Assembly: GCA_026014515.1 (NCBI GenBank)
Contig: JAOZIG010000020.1
Span: 1-27,282, forward strand
Origin: Candidatus Bathyarchaeota archaeon
Lineage (GTDB): Archaea; Thermoproteota; Bathyarchaeia; TCS64
Length of the DNA stretch: 27,282 nt
Reading direction: 5' to 3'
Position numbers and translations under genes: made by a program. Each line of letters starts with the position of its first letter. Position 1 is the first letter of the stretch. Positions 8,344 through 16,725 of this stretch are shown piece by piece. Under the pieces are notes generated by a model. It saw nothing but the letters and a program-made list of their open reading frames with translations, had not been told where the DNA came from and ran no database searches.

Positions 8344-8802
8344 ATGAACCTAGATATGAAAGTTAAAACAATCATGAAGAAAGAGCCGCTAATTGTCCAA
8401 CCCAATGAGACCCTAGCTGATGTATCAAAGAGAATGGCAAAGGCCAACAAAGATGTCGTAGTCGTAAAAGAAGACGAAATCGTCAAAGGATTGGTAACAG
8501 CTAGTGACATATATTACGCCATGAAAAGCTATGTTCTAGGCAAGAATATGCTGGAATCCATACCCATGGAGATTAGGGACATCAAGATCGGTGAACTCAT
8601 GAAGGCACCAATGGCAATCGAGTTCATGGAAGCATGTGGTTTGACCGGTACTAACATGTGTATTGTCCTCGGAGAAGAGGATTCTGTTGCGGACGCCATG
8701 AGGGTTATGGCTATTGGTGGTGTGGATCACATACTCATCATTGGTGATGATGGCGTCAGTGGAACATTAAGCGACAACGATTTGCTCAAAGCGTTCAAGT
8801 AA
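8344..8802 (+). CDS. Two-CBS-domain protein
   Basis: The protein is a tandem CBS pair (Bateman module). The first CBS begins KVKTIMKKEPLIVQPNETL and runs to LVTASDIYYAM. The second begins IGELM and ends DHILIIGDDGVSGTLSDND. CBS pairs bind adenosine nucleotides (AMP, ATP, SAM) and act as sensors. No effector domain is fused. The frame extends upstream to ATG 8317, but the TATA element at 8308-8316 would leave that codon untranscribed. ATG 8344 (152 aa) starts right at the first CBS and is preferred. A T-rich tract follows the stop. Partner unknown. Confidence 0.88.
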   Translation: MNLDMKVKTIMKKEPLIVQPNETLADVSKRMAKANKDVVVVKEDEIVKGLVTASDIYYAMKSYVLGKNMLESIPMEIRDIKIGELMKAPMAIEFMEACGLTGTNMCIVLGEEDSVADAMRVMAIGGVDHILIIGDDGVSGTLSDNDLLKAFK

Positions 8803-8805
8803 TCA

Positions 8806-8826
8806 ATTTTCTTTCATATTTTTTTC
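8806..8826 (+). terminator. T-rich terminator after CBS gene
   Basis: Three T tracts, the longest seven T (8819-8825), begin 4 bases after the CBS stop, which is the usual archaeal terminator form. Confidence 0.45.
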
Positions 8827-8870
8827 TTAAAACCCATATACTTGTAGAGCTTTCTTTTCATCGAATTAAA

Positions 8871-10244
8871 TTGACCAAGTGGGAACTAGCTGAATGGATT
8901 GAACACATTGTACCAAAGCTGATGCGAGAAGGAAAGATGCCGGGACTAAGCATCGCGGTAGTAGAGAAAGGAGAAACCATATACGCAGAAGGCTTTGGAA
9001 GCCGAGATAAGGAGCGAAACCTACCCGCCACACCAGACACATTGTATGGTATAGGCAGCATCACCAAGAGCTTCGTAGCCATAGCCATACTAAAGCTGAT
9101 GGAACAGGGAAAACTCAGCCTAACCGACCCAGTGAGCAAACACGTACCATTCAAGATCGGGTTAAAGGACAAACCCATCACGATCCACAACCTTATGACC
9201 CACAGCCTAGGAGTACCAAGCCTAGCCACAAGCAGCGTAGCTTTCTACAAATCAGTAGGCTTTGATACAGGAATACCCTTCGGAAGCCCAGAAGACTTCT
9301 ACCGGATGATAAACGGTGCACAAGACCAAGTCGTGGCTGAACCCGGGGAGCGATTCTTCTATCACAACGCAGCTTGGAGAACCCTTGGACACATTGTTCA
9401 GGAGAAATCAGGTACTCCATTCCATAGGTACATCAAGGAAAATGTGATGAACCCCCTGGTGATGAAGCGAAGCACCATGGACACAGCCGACTTCAATAAT
9501 GACCCAGACCGGATCACCCCATACTGGAAGAAACCAGATGGCACAATAGAGCCAACAAAGTTCCCCTACCCTAACCCAGAGGAAAACCTACCCTTCAGCT
9601 TCATCGCTGCAGCGGGAGGTATCACAAGTAGCGCTAACGAGATGGCAAGTTACATGAAAGCATTAATTGCCAAAGATTCTGGACTAATCACACCTGAATC
9701 ATTTGAGCTGATGCAAAAACTGCACATCAACCGAGAGCCGGGATACTATGGAGAAACCGGTTATGGTTACGGGTTAGGAATAGTGCCTGATTTCCATGGA
9801 AGAAAACTTGTGGCTCACGGTGGCTCGATACTGGTCTCAACAGCACATATGTCAACAGTGCCAGAGGAGGAGATCGGGGTCATGATAATGGGAAACAGCG
9901 CCAAGATACCATACGAGGCGATAAATGAGAGCATATTGGCGTTACTCATGGGGCTTGACCCAGAGGCGTCCACACCATGGCTGTACGTTAAACAGAGACT
10001 AATGGACCTGACTGGCAAGTATGAGACCTATATGGGAATCGAGTCTATTGATGTCAAATACAAGGCTGGAATGCTTTACTTGGAGTCAGTGACACCTTTC
10101 GCGAAAACATCCACGCCTATCATTCCTGTTGATCATTATATCGGAGAGACGGAGTTTTATTCTCTGGTGGATGGTGTGAAAACACCGGTTGTTTTTGAGG
10201 ATGGTAAGCTGTTTATAGAAAGATATGTCTATAATAAAGTGTAA
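8871..10244 (+). CDS. Serine hydrolase, class C beta-lactamase / penicillin-binding fold
   Basis: The 457-residue protein has the full active-site set of this fold: S-I-T-K (63-66, nucleophile Ser63 and Lys66), Y-H-N (164-166) and H-G-G (316-318). A C-terminal beta domain (about 370-457) resembles the lipocalin-like tail seen in many esterase or peptidase members. No signal peptide is visible, so it is probably cytoplasmic, unlike true AmpC enzymes. The likely role is esterase, D-aminopeptidase or amidase; beta-lactam resistance should not be assumed. The start is TTG at 8871, supported by a CATATA element at 8835-8840. T-rich tracts follow the stop. Confidence 0.9.
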   Translation: MTKWELAEWIEHIVPKLMREGKMPGLSIAVVEKGETIYAEGFGSRDKERNLPATPDTLYGIGSITKSFVAIAILKLMEQGKLSLTDPVSKHVPFKIGLKDKPITIHNLMTHSLGVPSLATSSVAFYKSVGFDTGIPFGSPEDFYRMINGAQDQVVAEPGERFFYHNAAWRTLGHIVQEKSGTPFHRYIKENVMNPLVMKRSTMDTADFNNDPDRITPYWKKPDGTIEPTKFPYPNPEENLPFSFIAAAGGITSSANEMASYMKALIAKDSGLITPESFELMQKLHINREPGYYGETGYGYGLGIVPDFHGRKLVAHGGSILVSTAHMSTVPEEEIGVMIMGNSAKIPYEAINESILALLMGLDPEASTPWLYVKQRLMDLTGKYETYMGIESIDVKYKAGMLYLESVTPFAKTSTPIIPVDHYIGETEFYSLVDGVKTPVVFEDGKLFIERYVYNKV

Positions 10245-10252
10245 TATCGTCT

Positions 10253-10279
10253 CTTTTTTCTCCATTTTTTTGCTTTTTT
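10253..10279 (+). terminator. T-rich terminator after serine hydrolase
   Basis: Three separate T runs of 6, 7 and 6 bases (10254-10259, 10265-10271, 10274-10279) start 10 nt after the stop, with no hairpin. This is typical of archaeal termination. The rest of the 155-bp gap holds the promoter of the next gene. Confidence 0.55.
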
Positions 10280-10357
10280 ATGTTAATTATTTATTGTGTT
10301 CACGTTTGTTAACGCTGGTTATCTCTGGGTAAAATGATTTGTTGCAGTTTGTAACCA

Positions 10358-10373
10358 ATATAAGTTATTATAA
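10358..10373 (+). promoter_or_regulatory. AT-rich promoter region of the secreted propeller-like gene
   Basis: An AATATAAGTTATTATA stretch lies about 27-42 bp upstream of ATG 10400, within the normal range for an archaeal TATA box. An AAAGGAG sequence (10379-10385) follows at 14 nt spacing, longer than ideal for ribosome binding. Confidence 0.4.
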
Positions 10374-10399
10374 CACGCAAAGGAGTAGATACTTGACCG

Positions 10400-12187
10400 A
10401 TGAAAGCCACCAAAGACATCGTGATAGTATTAGCAATAGTTTCGCTTATGGTCAGTAGTACCGCCGCTTGGTGGATCGGCGGATTAGAGACAAGAGGAGA
10501 CTATCCATACGTAATCAACTTCGTTGACACGGGCTTTCTAGTAACCCAAAGTGACTGGGTTTACTCAGGGTCATCAAAAGTCATTCTCACACTAGTACTT
10601 GAAAACGACAGCACCGAGGTTCAGAATGCGGATATCTCGATAATACCATTGGACTTAGATGGAAATGTGATGCTTGATGCAGGAGTACCTATGACACAGA
10701 ACACGACTACAGGAAACGTTGCCCCAGGTGATACATGGTCTCAGGAGTTCCTCTTTGCTAAGAGTGGCATAAGGTTAGAACTGAACGTGTTTCAGATTCT
10801 CATAAGTGGGGACGACTCTCTAGTAGTAGGAGATAAACTTAGCACATTCAACATAGAACAAGACATCTATACCAGCGGTGGCGGTACAACACTCCCCCAG
10901 AAAGCATTAGTTGGTTATAGATCTGGAACAATTGACAGACAGAAATATCCAAAATACATTTATTATGATACTAGCTGGAGCGATGAGATTGAACTCATCT
11001 CCCCATCTAATGATAAAGTCAGGGATGTAAGGCTGGAGTTCAACCCTAACCCTTACTATAATGATAGAGCCGTCATGGTGGTTCTAACAGAAGATGGATA
11101 TCTTGAAGCATATGATTATGATGGCTTCTCATGGAGCGCCGCAACTACTCTCTCACGGATATGGACATACGCACCTTACCAACCGGAGAAACCCTTCGAT
11201 ATAGCTTTTGAGAAAACCAGTGGCGACTGCATAGTGATATACAACAATGAACTGAACAACAATGGATACCAAGAATTAGCCTACAGGGTCTTTGACGGCT
11301 ACAGTTGGAGCCAAGAATACTATTTAGATGACCCAAAAATTGCTTGGCCTGGGTCAGGTGTAGATTTTAAATGGATAAAACTAGCAACGGACTACTCAGA
11401 TGGCTCTAACAATATTGGATTTGTTGCTTTTGATGCAGGTTGGTGGGATACAGTGATGGCTATTTGGGATGGATCAAGTTGGACGGATTGGAAGAAGATT
11501 GATCAAGGTCCCTGGGATGATGACGGACTAAGCGTTGATGTGGCTTGGGAATACACTTCTGGTGAATGTATGGTGGTGTGGAGTGAAGGAGATGACATCG
11601 GATATTATATCTGGGATGGCTCATGGAGCACCAGATATGTACAGCAGTTAACAAATTATGCGTGGTATGGCTGGACTTGGCTTAGGTTAAAGCCTCAGCT
11701 TATGGATGGCTCGGATCGTATGATGTTGTTAGCGCTTGATAAAGATGGTAACTACGCTGCTGCAATAGACTGGGATGGTTCAAGCTGGAATGGTATCGGC
11801 ACAGTGCTTGATTCTCAACTAGAGTCATCGTGGGGAAGATGCATCGATGGGGACTGGGAGACCAATAGTACCAAGTTCCTCGTGGCTGCGGGAGACAGAA
11901 ATGTTAACGCTATCAGCTACAAGACATGGACACCCAGTGGAGGGTGGTCTCACGGAACCAATAGCTGGGCAACTTACCTATATGCAGAGTATAACGATCA
12001 GGTATGGGTGCAGGTAAGAGCCAATCCAGCAGGCGATACACCCTATATGACTGTAGCTTGGATAGACACCAAGGATAACCTCGCTATGGCGGAGTGGACT
12101 GGCGTTACAATGACCAATGGGATGGAAATCACGAAGAAAACCATTACAGAATACGAAGGTTTCAGTTTAGCATACTCGTGGAGATAA
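10400..12187 (+). CDS. Secreted WDGxSW-repeat protein, probable beta-propeller
   Basis: No named family recognised. The 595-residue protein begins with a hydrophobic signal (about 5-23, ending STAA), so it is exported. Residues about 30-155 look like a beta-sandwich of the type found in archaeal pilin-like or adhesion proteins. From about 190 to the end a degenerate repeat recurs every 49-59 residues. Each has a Trp-rich strand pair (YDGFSW 240-245, FDGYSW 298-303, WDGSSW 356-361, WDGSWS 405-410, WDGSSW 458-463, with weaker copies near 192, 514 and 567) preceded by strands such as TSGDCIVIY or TSGECMVVW. Seven or eight such units suggest a propeller. The protein is acidic and rich in Trp, Tyr and Asp, as expected of glycan binding or surface adhesion. 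No C-terminal anchor is seen. Confidence 0.65.
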   Translation: MKATKDIVIVLAIVSLMVSSTAAWWIGGLETRGDYPYVINFVDTGFLVTQSDWVYSGSSKVILTLVLENDSTEVQNADISIIPLDLDGNVMLDAGVPMTQNTTTGNVAPGDTWSQEFLFAKSGIRLELNVFQILISGDDSLVVGDKLSTFNIEQDIYTSGGGTTLPQKALVGYRSGTIDRQKYPKYIYYDTSWSDEIELISPSNDKVRDVRLEFNPNPYYNDRAVMVVLTEDGYLEAYDYDGFSWSAATTLSRIWTYAPYQPEKPFDIAFEKTSGDCIVIYNNELNNNGYQELAYRVFDGYSWSQEYYLDDPKIAWPGSGVDFKWIKLATDYSDGSNNIGFVAFDAGWWDTVMAIWDGSSWTDWKKIDQGPWDDDGLSVDVAWEYTSGECMVVWSEGDDIGYYIWDGSWSTRYVQQLTNYAWYGWTWLRLKPQLMDGSDRMMLLALDKDGNYAAAIDWDGSSWNGIGTVLDSQLESSWGRCIDGDWETNSTKFLVAAGDRNVNAISYKTWTPSGGWSHGTNSWATYLYAEYNDQVWVQVRANPAGDTPYMTVAWIDTKDNLAMAEWTGVTMTNGMEITKKTITEYEGFSLAYSWR

Positions 12188-12203
12188 CCCGGTAAATAGT
12201 AAG

Positions 12204-12212
12204 CATTATACA
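12204..12212 (+). promoter_or_regulatory. TATA box for MscL-type gene
   Basis: CATTATACA centred at 12208, 27 bp upstream of ATG 12235, predicts a leaderless transcript separate from the upstream secreted-protein gene. Confidence 0.5.
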
Positions 12213-12234
12213 AAGCCAAACCCCACATCGATCC

Positions 12235-12621
12235 ATGTCAGAAAACCAGATTGTAGAAGAGCTTGTAAAGATCAGGGAGCTACTTGAACCAAAACCAGAG
12301 CCTCCAAAAAAGGAAGAGAAACCAGTTGGACTGTGGGAAGAGTTCATTGACTTCATTAACAAGTATGGTGTTGTCGGTCTTGCTATCGGCTTCATCATCG
12401 GCAGTGCATCAAAAGACCTTGTGAATGCACTAGTAGCAGACATATTGATGCCTGTTATATTGTTCTTTGTGCCGGGTGGAACTTGGCGTGAGGCAACAGT
12501 AACCATTGGTCCAGTTGTCTTGGCTCTTGGTCATTTTGTTGGTGCTTTGCTTGATTACTTTATCATTGCGTTGATCGTGTTTTTCTTGATGAGGCAAATC
12601 AAGAAAACAAGTATCAAGTAA
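12235..12621 (+). CDS. mscL: MscL-type large-conductance mechanosensitive channel
   Basis: Residues about 33-125 follow the MscL pattern: an amphipathic N-helix motif (LWEEFIDFINKYGVVG), TM1 with AIGFIIGSASKDLVNALVADILMP, a short periplasmic-side loop, TM2 (about 100-120) and a basic end (RQIKKTSIK). MscL is a homopentameric pore that opens under osmotic down-shock. The usual C-terminal bundle helix is absent. Instead there is an N-terminal acidic, Pro/Glu/Lys-rich extension (about 1-32) with a short helix, so the family's cytoplasmic bundle may have moved to the other end. It overlaps the convergent solute-binding gene by 8 bp. Confidence 0.8.
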   Translation: MSENQIVEELVKIRELLEPKPEPPKKEEKPVGLWEEFIDFINKYGVVGLAIGFIIGSASKDLVNALVADILMPVILFFVPGGTWREATVTIGPVVLALGHFVGALLDYFIIALIVFFLMRQIKKTSIK

Positions 12622-13846
12622 TATCTATCCAATCTATTTTTCCAGTTTCAGCTATATAGAAGCCACATACCTCTGATCCATACACACCGTTCTCGTCAAC
12701 ATATTGGTAGATTGAATACGAGTAGTTTATCCTGTCACCGTTCTCGTCAAGGCTAAGATCACCTGTGATCCCATTATGGTTTCTACTTACCTCAAGTATC
12801 GAGTTCAGTATCTTTGGTCCATCAGTTGTGTTTGCGTCTATCACGCAGTGTGCCATGAGCCAGCAACAATCATAGGTAAGGGATTCTCTGCTAGACATAT
12901 CCACGATATACTGTGTCTTGTATTCTGTGTTTATCTCTTGATACCATGGGTTTGATGGATCTGGTGCTTGCATGGGACAGTATAGTTTTACCATAGAAGC
13001 CGGTTTTCCTGCATTATCTATGATCTGAATACAGTCTACTGTACCATCAGCGCCAAACCAAGTAGTATTCAATAAGAGTGGGTACTCGATGGTCTGGTTT
13101 AGAAGCTGAGATGCCTCGCTAAACGCTAAAAACAATACACATGGATTATCAACTCCATCATAATCACTGAACACTGACTCTGCTTTATCCAAATAAGGCG
13201 TGAAATCCTCGTATGTTTCCGGAGGATAACGTATAGTTTGGATAATATTTCCCATGTACCGTTCCTTGAACGCATCAACAATGCCATCTGCCCAACCATC
13301 ATCTCTCTGAATAACCACAACCGAACTATACTCAAAATCATCAAGCATCGCACAGATAGGCTCAGCGAGCCTGAAATCATTGACACAGAGCCTGAACGCG
13401 TTATCTTGTAATGCGAACAATGGTGATGTTGAGCCCATACTAACCAGCGTCATATTGTTCTCTGCCGCGATTTTCCTTGCTCCGCTACAGAGAAAGCTAC
13501 TCCACCCATAGCCTCCCACCAGTAGAATATTGCCATCTGCGAAATCTTGGGTACGGTCAAAAGCGTATTGTGCTTGTCCGTCAGCGCATTCTATCTCGAA
13601 ACTGAATCTCCAAGGAACACCATTCGCAGCGCAGTACTCGTTGATATCTGCCTCAGCCAACGACACCATATACGTCTCAACGGGTAGGCTACTCTTTGTA
13701 CTAGCGATATATCCGAGAGTCACATTATAATTGAAAGGTTCGGGTTCAACAGGTATCTCTTCTACAGGTTGATAAGAAATAACAGCAGCTGCTAAGAGCC
13801 CCAAGAGCACAAGAGAATATATGATTCGCTTATCCAACTCAATCAA
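12614..13846 (-). CDS. Membrane-tethered type I solute-binding protein (Leu/Ile/Val-binding fold)
   Basis: A single N-terminal hydrophobic segment (about 8-24) and a Pro/Glu linker are followed by a two-lobe type I binding fold. The usual signposts are YIASTKSSLPVETY, a GGYGWSSFL segment, VSMGSTSPLFA, then VVVIQRDDGWADGI and the second-lobe strand LFLAFSEASQL. No lipobox Cys is seen, so it is anchored by the helix rather than by lipid. No ABC permease or ATPase is present anywhere in the window, so transport is doubtful; a sensing role is the alternative. TTG at 13846 is the start: a GGTTTTATCG element (13865-13874) sits about 24 bp upstream. It lies 46 bp after the membrane-anchored winged-helix gene. 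Confidence 0.82.
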   Translation of the reverse strand: MIELDKRIIYSLVLLGLLAAAVISYQPVEEIPVEPEPFNYNVTLGYIASTKSSLPVETYMVSLAEADINEYCAANGVPWRFSFEIECADGQAQYAFDRTQDFADGNILLVGGYGWSSFLCSGARKIAAENNMTLVSMGSTSPLFALQDNAFRLCVNDFRLAEPICAMLDDFEYSSVVVIQRDDGWADGIVDAFKERYMGNIIQTIRYPPETYEDFTPYLDKAESVFSDYDGVDNPCVLFLAFSEASQLLNQTIEYPLLLNTTWFGADGTVDCIQIIDNAGKPASMVKLYCPMQAPDPSNPWYQEINTEYKTQYIVDMSSRESLTYDCCWLMAHCVIDANTTDGPKILNSILEVSRNHNGITGDLSLDENGDRINYSYSIYQYVDENGVYGSEVCGFYIAETGKIDWIDIT

Positions 13847-13892
13847 AATTCGATGTTTTTGTGAGGTTTTATCGTTTTTTGAAAAAATATTT

Positions 13893-14597
13893 TTACAAAC
13901 CCACTAATGCTTCATCGATCTCCAACAAAATAGTATGAAGCTCCCTGATGAGATACCGTTTCTCAACTGTGAGACTCATGTAACCGGGGTCTCCCACGAT
14001 GATTACATTGGATAACTCGGACTCATAGGTCTCAAGCTGTTCCGCATATGTACTCAAGCTCTCCTCTCCTGTTAATGTGTGGAGTTCTTCTAGGTTTGAC
14101 TTGATTTTCACGATGTTTAGCAGGAGCCCTGTCCAGTGCTCTCTGGGTATCTCCCAGTCCTCGAAAATCTCGTAGACGGTGTCAATGGCTTCAAGGTTTA
14201 ACCTGATGGTCTCTTCTTGGAGCGCTGTTATGTGTTGTTCATTGTTTCTGGTTGGTGCACCAATTAGAATTACTCCCATGATTATGATGATTAAGAGGGA
14301 TACGATCATCAATGTACTCGTTGCATAGCTACTCTGAGGTATTTTAGCTGGCTCGATGTCTCCTGTTAGGAACTTGTATGCTTGTTCTCCTTCTTTGTTT
14401 AGCTTGTAGTTTCCCTCTGGGTCTTTTTCCAGCAACTCTTCTAGGTTTCTGATATGATATGCTAGGTGTCCTGACTCGATGCCAAGTTTCTCAAGGAGTC
14501 TGCTATAGGTTTGGGGCTCTGTTGCTAGGAGCTGGATTATCTTCCGTCTGATGGGGTGGTCCAGTGCCTTGTATCTTGTATCCCCGTGACCCGCCAT
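13893..14597 (-). CDS. Membrane-anchored ArsR-type winged-helix protein
   Basis: Residues about 8-80 form an ArsR-type winged helix: ALDHPIRRKIIQLL, then a recognition helix (ESGHLAYHIRNLEELL) and a YKLNKEG wing. One membrane helix follows (about 91-112, TLMIVSLLIIIIMGVILIGA). The rest (about 115-234) is a charged, mostly helical domain with predicted coiled-coil stretches. The HTH should be cytoplasmic and the helical domain outside, as in one-component membrane regulators. ATG at 14597 is 23 bp downstream of the alpha/beta hydrolase gene. It probably reads an external signal; the tethered solute-binding protein encoded next is the natural candidate partner. Target DNA unknown. Confidence 0.8.
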   Translation of the reverse strand: MAGHGDTRYKALDHPIRRKIIQLLATEPQTYSRLLEKLGIESGHLAYHIRNLEELLEKDPEGNYKLNKEGEQAYKFLTGDIEPAKIPQSSYATSTLMIVSLLIIIIMGVILIGAPTRNNEQHITALQEETIRLNLEAIDTVYEIFEDWEIPREHWTGLLLNIVKIKSNLEELHTLTGEESLSTYAEQLETYESELSNVIIVGDPGYMSLTVEKRYLIRELHTILLEIDEALVGL

Positions 14598-14620
14598 AAT
14601 GTATGATTGTTTTAGAGGAA

Positions 14621-15406
14621 TTAGATACTTTTGACGAACCTAGCTATCTCACGGTAGTAGTCATCTGGGTTGTCCACCATCATACTATGCTCAGCACCCG
14701 GAATGAAGACCAGAGGGAACTTCTCATCCATCTTCGCCTCAGAAGTGAACTTACCCTTATTCTTCTCACCAAATACAGCAAGCACAGGTATCTTCAGATC
14801 AGCTAATCTGTCCCTGATGTCATCCTTCTTGGACACTGCGACTAGGTCTTCTGAGCTACGGTATGTTGAGACTGGTCCAGCCTTACCAAAAGAGATTACG
14901 TATTTGGCTTGATTAGGGTCCTGTTTGTATCTTTCAAGGATACCGTTGAAGACTCCTCCAACCCATTCATCGTATGTTTGCTTGGTAATTATCCAGTTGC
15001 TGAAGAAGCAGTCATTATAATCCACGTTTCCCTCAGCATAGACGATGCCCTTTACTCGGGAGCCCATCATCTCAGCGAGGTCAATAGCCACAGGTCCACC
15101 CATACTATGAGGCACAAGCACCACCTCATTGATTCCGAGTTTGTCTAGTAGCTTTAAGAGCATCTCCGCTTGCTCCTTCATTGTATAGTTGAAGTCTTCT
15201 GGGTTTGATGAGTCACCGTAACCAATCTGGTCAATGATAAGAATATCATAATCCGCTAACTCGGGATATTCTGTTGCTTTTAGATGTGTTTCCTTCCAGT
15301 CACCCAAGCCGTGAATGAATACTAGTGTGGGTTCACTGCCTTTTCGATAATAATACGCGTATTCTACGCCGGGTGCGACAACCTGTCTCTCCGCTTTCAT
15401 AGCCAT
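14621..15406 (-). CDS. Alpha/beta hydrolase
   Basis: A 261-residue protein with the alpha/beta hydrolase core. An HGLGDW oxyanion motif (about 32-37) and a nucleophile elbow with Ser101 in PHSMGG (99-104) are clear, and the terminal His is His240 in GAEHSMM. The acid may be Glu125 in YAEGN, after strand 6, or Glu214 in VFGEKNKG. No signal peptide. The start can be ATG 15406 or ATG 15400; a TATA-like AAGTATAAGT stretch (15421-15430) centred near 15425 favours 15400 as a leaderless start. Esterase or lipase-type activity is likely, but the substrate is unknown. It follows the M20 gene with a 26 bp gap. Confidence 0.85.
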   Translation of the reverse strand: MAMKAERQVVAPGVEYAYYYRKGSEPTLVFIHGLGDWKETHLKATEYPELADYDILIIDQIGYGDSSNPEDFNYTMKEQAEMLLKLLDKLGINEVVLVPHSMGGPVAIDLAEMMGSRVKGIVYAEGNVDYNDCFFSNWIITKQTYDEWVGGVFNGILERYKQDPNQAKYVISFGKAGPVSTYRSSEDLVAVSKKDDIRDRLADLKIPVLAVFGEKNKGKFTSEAKMDEKFPLVFIPGAEHSMMVDNPDDYYREIARFVKSI

Positions 15407-15432
15407 AGGAGAAGGGGTGGAAGTATAAGTGG

Positions 15433-16650
15433 TTACTTCTCACCGGTGACGACCTGATAACCGCTCAAAGCCATCGCCTTGCTACAGGTTATCATCTCAT
15501 CGATCCGTACATGCTTCTCCACGTCATCAGGGTAACCTCTTGGACCATAGAGACAGCACTCTATACCTGCCTGAGCCAAGTGAGCAGTATCGTTACCACA
15601 GTAACTCCTTGGAATAACAGCGCCAATCTTCTTGGGATACTCACCAGTCACAGTCTTATGGTTCTCCTTCAGAATCTTGACAACCTCAGCATCAGGTGAG
15701 ACACCCATGGGAGGCATCACCATACCACCCACCCTAAACTTGGGATTCACTGGGTACTCGAACTCGTATCTGAACTCAGGGTCCTCAGCTGCGATCTCTT
15801 CAAGCATGTCCTTGAAGCGCTGGTTGATCTCCTCGATGGTATAGCCCGGTGGGTACCTGAAATCAACTATGGTGGTGCAGAAGTCTGGGATATTGTATGG
15901 TCCAGCAAGGTCATAGTCTCTGTTTCTGCCCCCGATGATGCTTCCTGCCACCCATCTTGGAGCACCGGGAAGGTCAGGATCTCGTGCCTCAAACTCCATC
16001 TTATCGATTCGGTCCAAGACTATTCTCATCTTCTTGATGGCGTCTACTGCTTCCTCCATCCTGCTGATGTGGTGACTCTCACCAAGAACATTGATAGCCA
16101 AGTCATGGACACCGACACATTTGGTCAAGATATTATCCACGCTGTATGGCTCGGGTACGATGGCGTAATCCGTCTTGATGCCCTCTTTCAGCATGTGAAC
16201 AGTCCCTACTCCTCCTTGAAGCTCACCAACCACAGTGGCACAGACAAGATCACCTTTGAGCTTCTTTCCTGTTCGCTTGATGGCTAGTGCAGCCATGAGG
16301 AAAGCAGCGTCACCGCTCTTCATGTTATGGATGCCTGCTCCCCAGAGCCTGTTGCCGTCTATCTTGGGCTCGTATGGGTCCCACTCCCAGTCTGCGGTGA
16401 TGGGGTCGATGTCTAGGTGTCCGTTGAACATCATTGATTTCCCGGTGCCGTCTCCTTTCATTATGCCTATTACTTGGCGTCTTCCGGGTTGTACTTCTTG
16501 TACGTGAACCTCATCGAAGTCATTGTCCTTGTACCAGTCGATCATATAATCAACGGCTGGTCCCTCCTTGTTGGTGAGGCTGGGTTGCCGTATCAGGTCA
16601 CAGGCTAGGTCAATTACTTCTTCTTTCTTTAAATAATCGAGTACGTTCAA
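15433..16650 (-). CDS. M20-family peptidase/deacylase-like protein with altered metal ligands
   Basis: The 405-residue protein follows ArgE/DapE/CPG2-type M20 layout. His78 and Asp80 (GHLDIDP), a lid domain (about 185-300), Glu167 (VPEP) and a terminal His (about 380, EKHVRIDEM) are kept. Two positions differ. The bridging Asp of the usual D-M-K-G motif is Asn109 (IHNMKSG), and the second residue of the catalytic Glu-Glu pair is Leu144 (GELQGG), leaving only Glu143. A mononuclear site or a non-hydrolytic role is possible. The start is TTG 16650, with a strong TATA (CTATAAAATATG read on plus, 16687-16698) upstream. It is first in a run of four minus-strand genes. Confidence 0.82.
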   Translation of the reverse strand: MNVLDYLKKEEVIDLACDLIRQPSLTNKEGPAVDYMIDWYKDNDFDEVHVQEVQPGRRQVIGIMKGDGTGKSMMFNGHLDIDPITADWEWDPYEPKIDGNRLWGAGIHNMKSGDAAFLMAALAIKRTGKKLKGDLVCATVVGELQGGVGTVHMLKEGIKTDYAIVPEPYSVDNILTKCVGVHDLAINVLGESHHISRMEEAVDAIKKMRIVLDRIDKMEFEARDPDLPGAPRWVAGSIIGGRNRDYDLAGPYNIPDFCTTIVDFRYPPGYTIEEINQRFKDMLEEIAAEDPEFRYEFEYPVNPKFRVGGMVMPPMGVSPDAEVVKILKENHKTVTGEYPKKIGAVIPRSYCGNDTAHLAQAGIECCLYGPRGYPDDVEKHVRIDEMITCSKAMALSGYQVVTGEK

Positions 16651-16686
16651 AATATCTCACTTTATGAGCCTACACCTGTCTCTAGG

Positions 16687-16698
16687 CTATAAAATATG
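16687..16698 (-). promoter_or_regulatory. TATA box for M20-type gene
   Basis: CATATTTTATAG on the minus strand, centre near 16692. It predicts a transcript start near 16666, a 16-nt leader to the TTG at 16650. Confidence 0.5.
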
Positions 16699-16725
16699 TG
16701 CATCAAATAGAACAAAAATGTGAAC

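Noticed and set aside
8871..10244. Antibiotic-resistance beta-lactamase
   Set aside because: The fold and motifs are shared with many esterases and peptidases, there is no signal peptide, and archaea lack the drug target.
12614..13846. Branched-chain amino acid ABC uptake system
   Set aside because: Only a tethered binding protein is present, and no permease or ATPase is encoded in the window.
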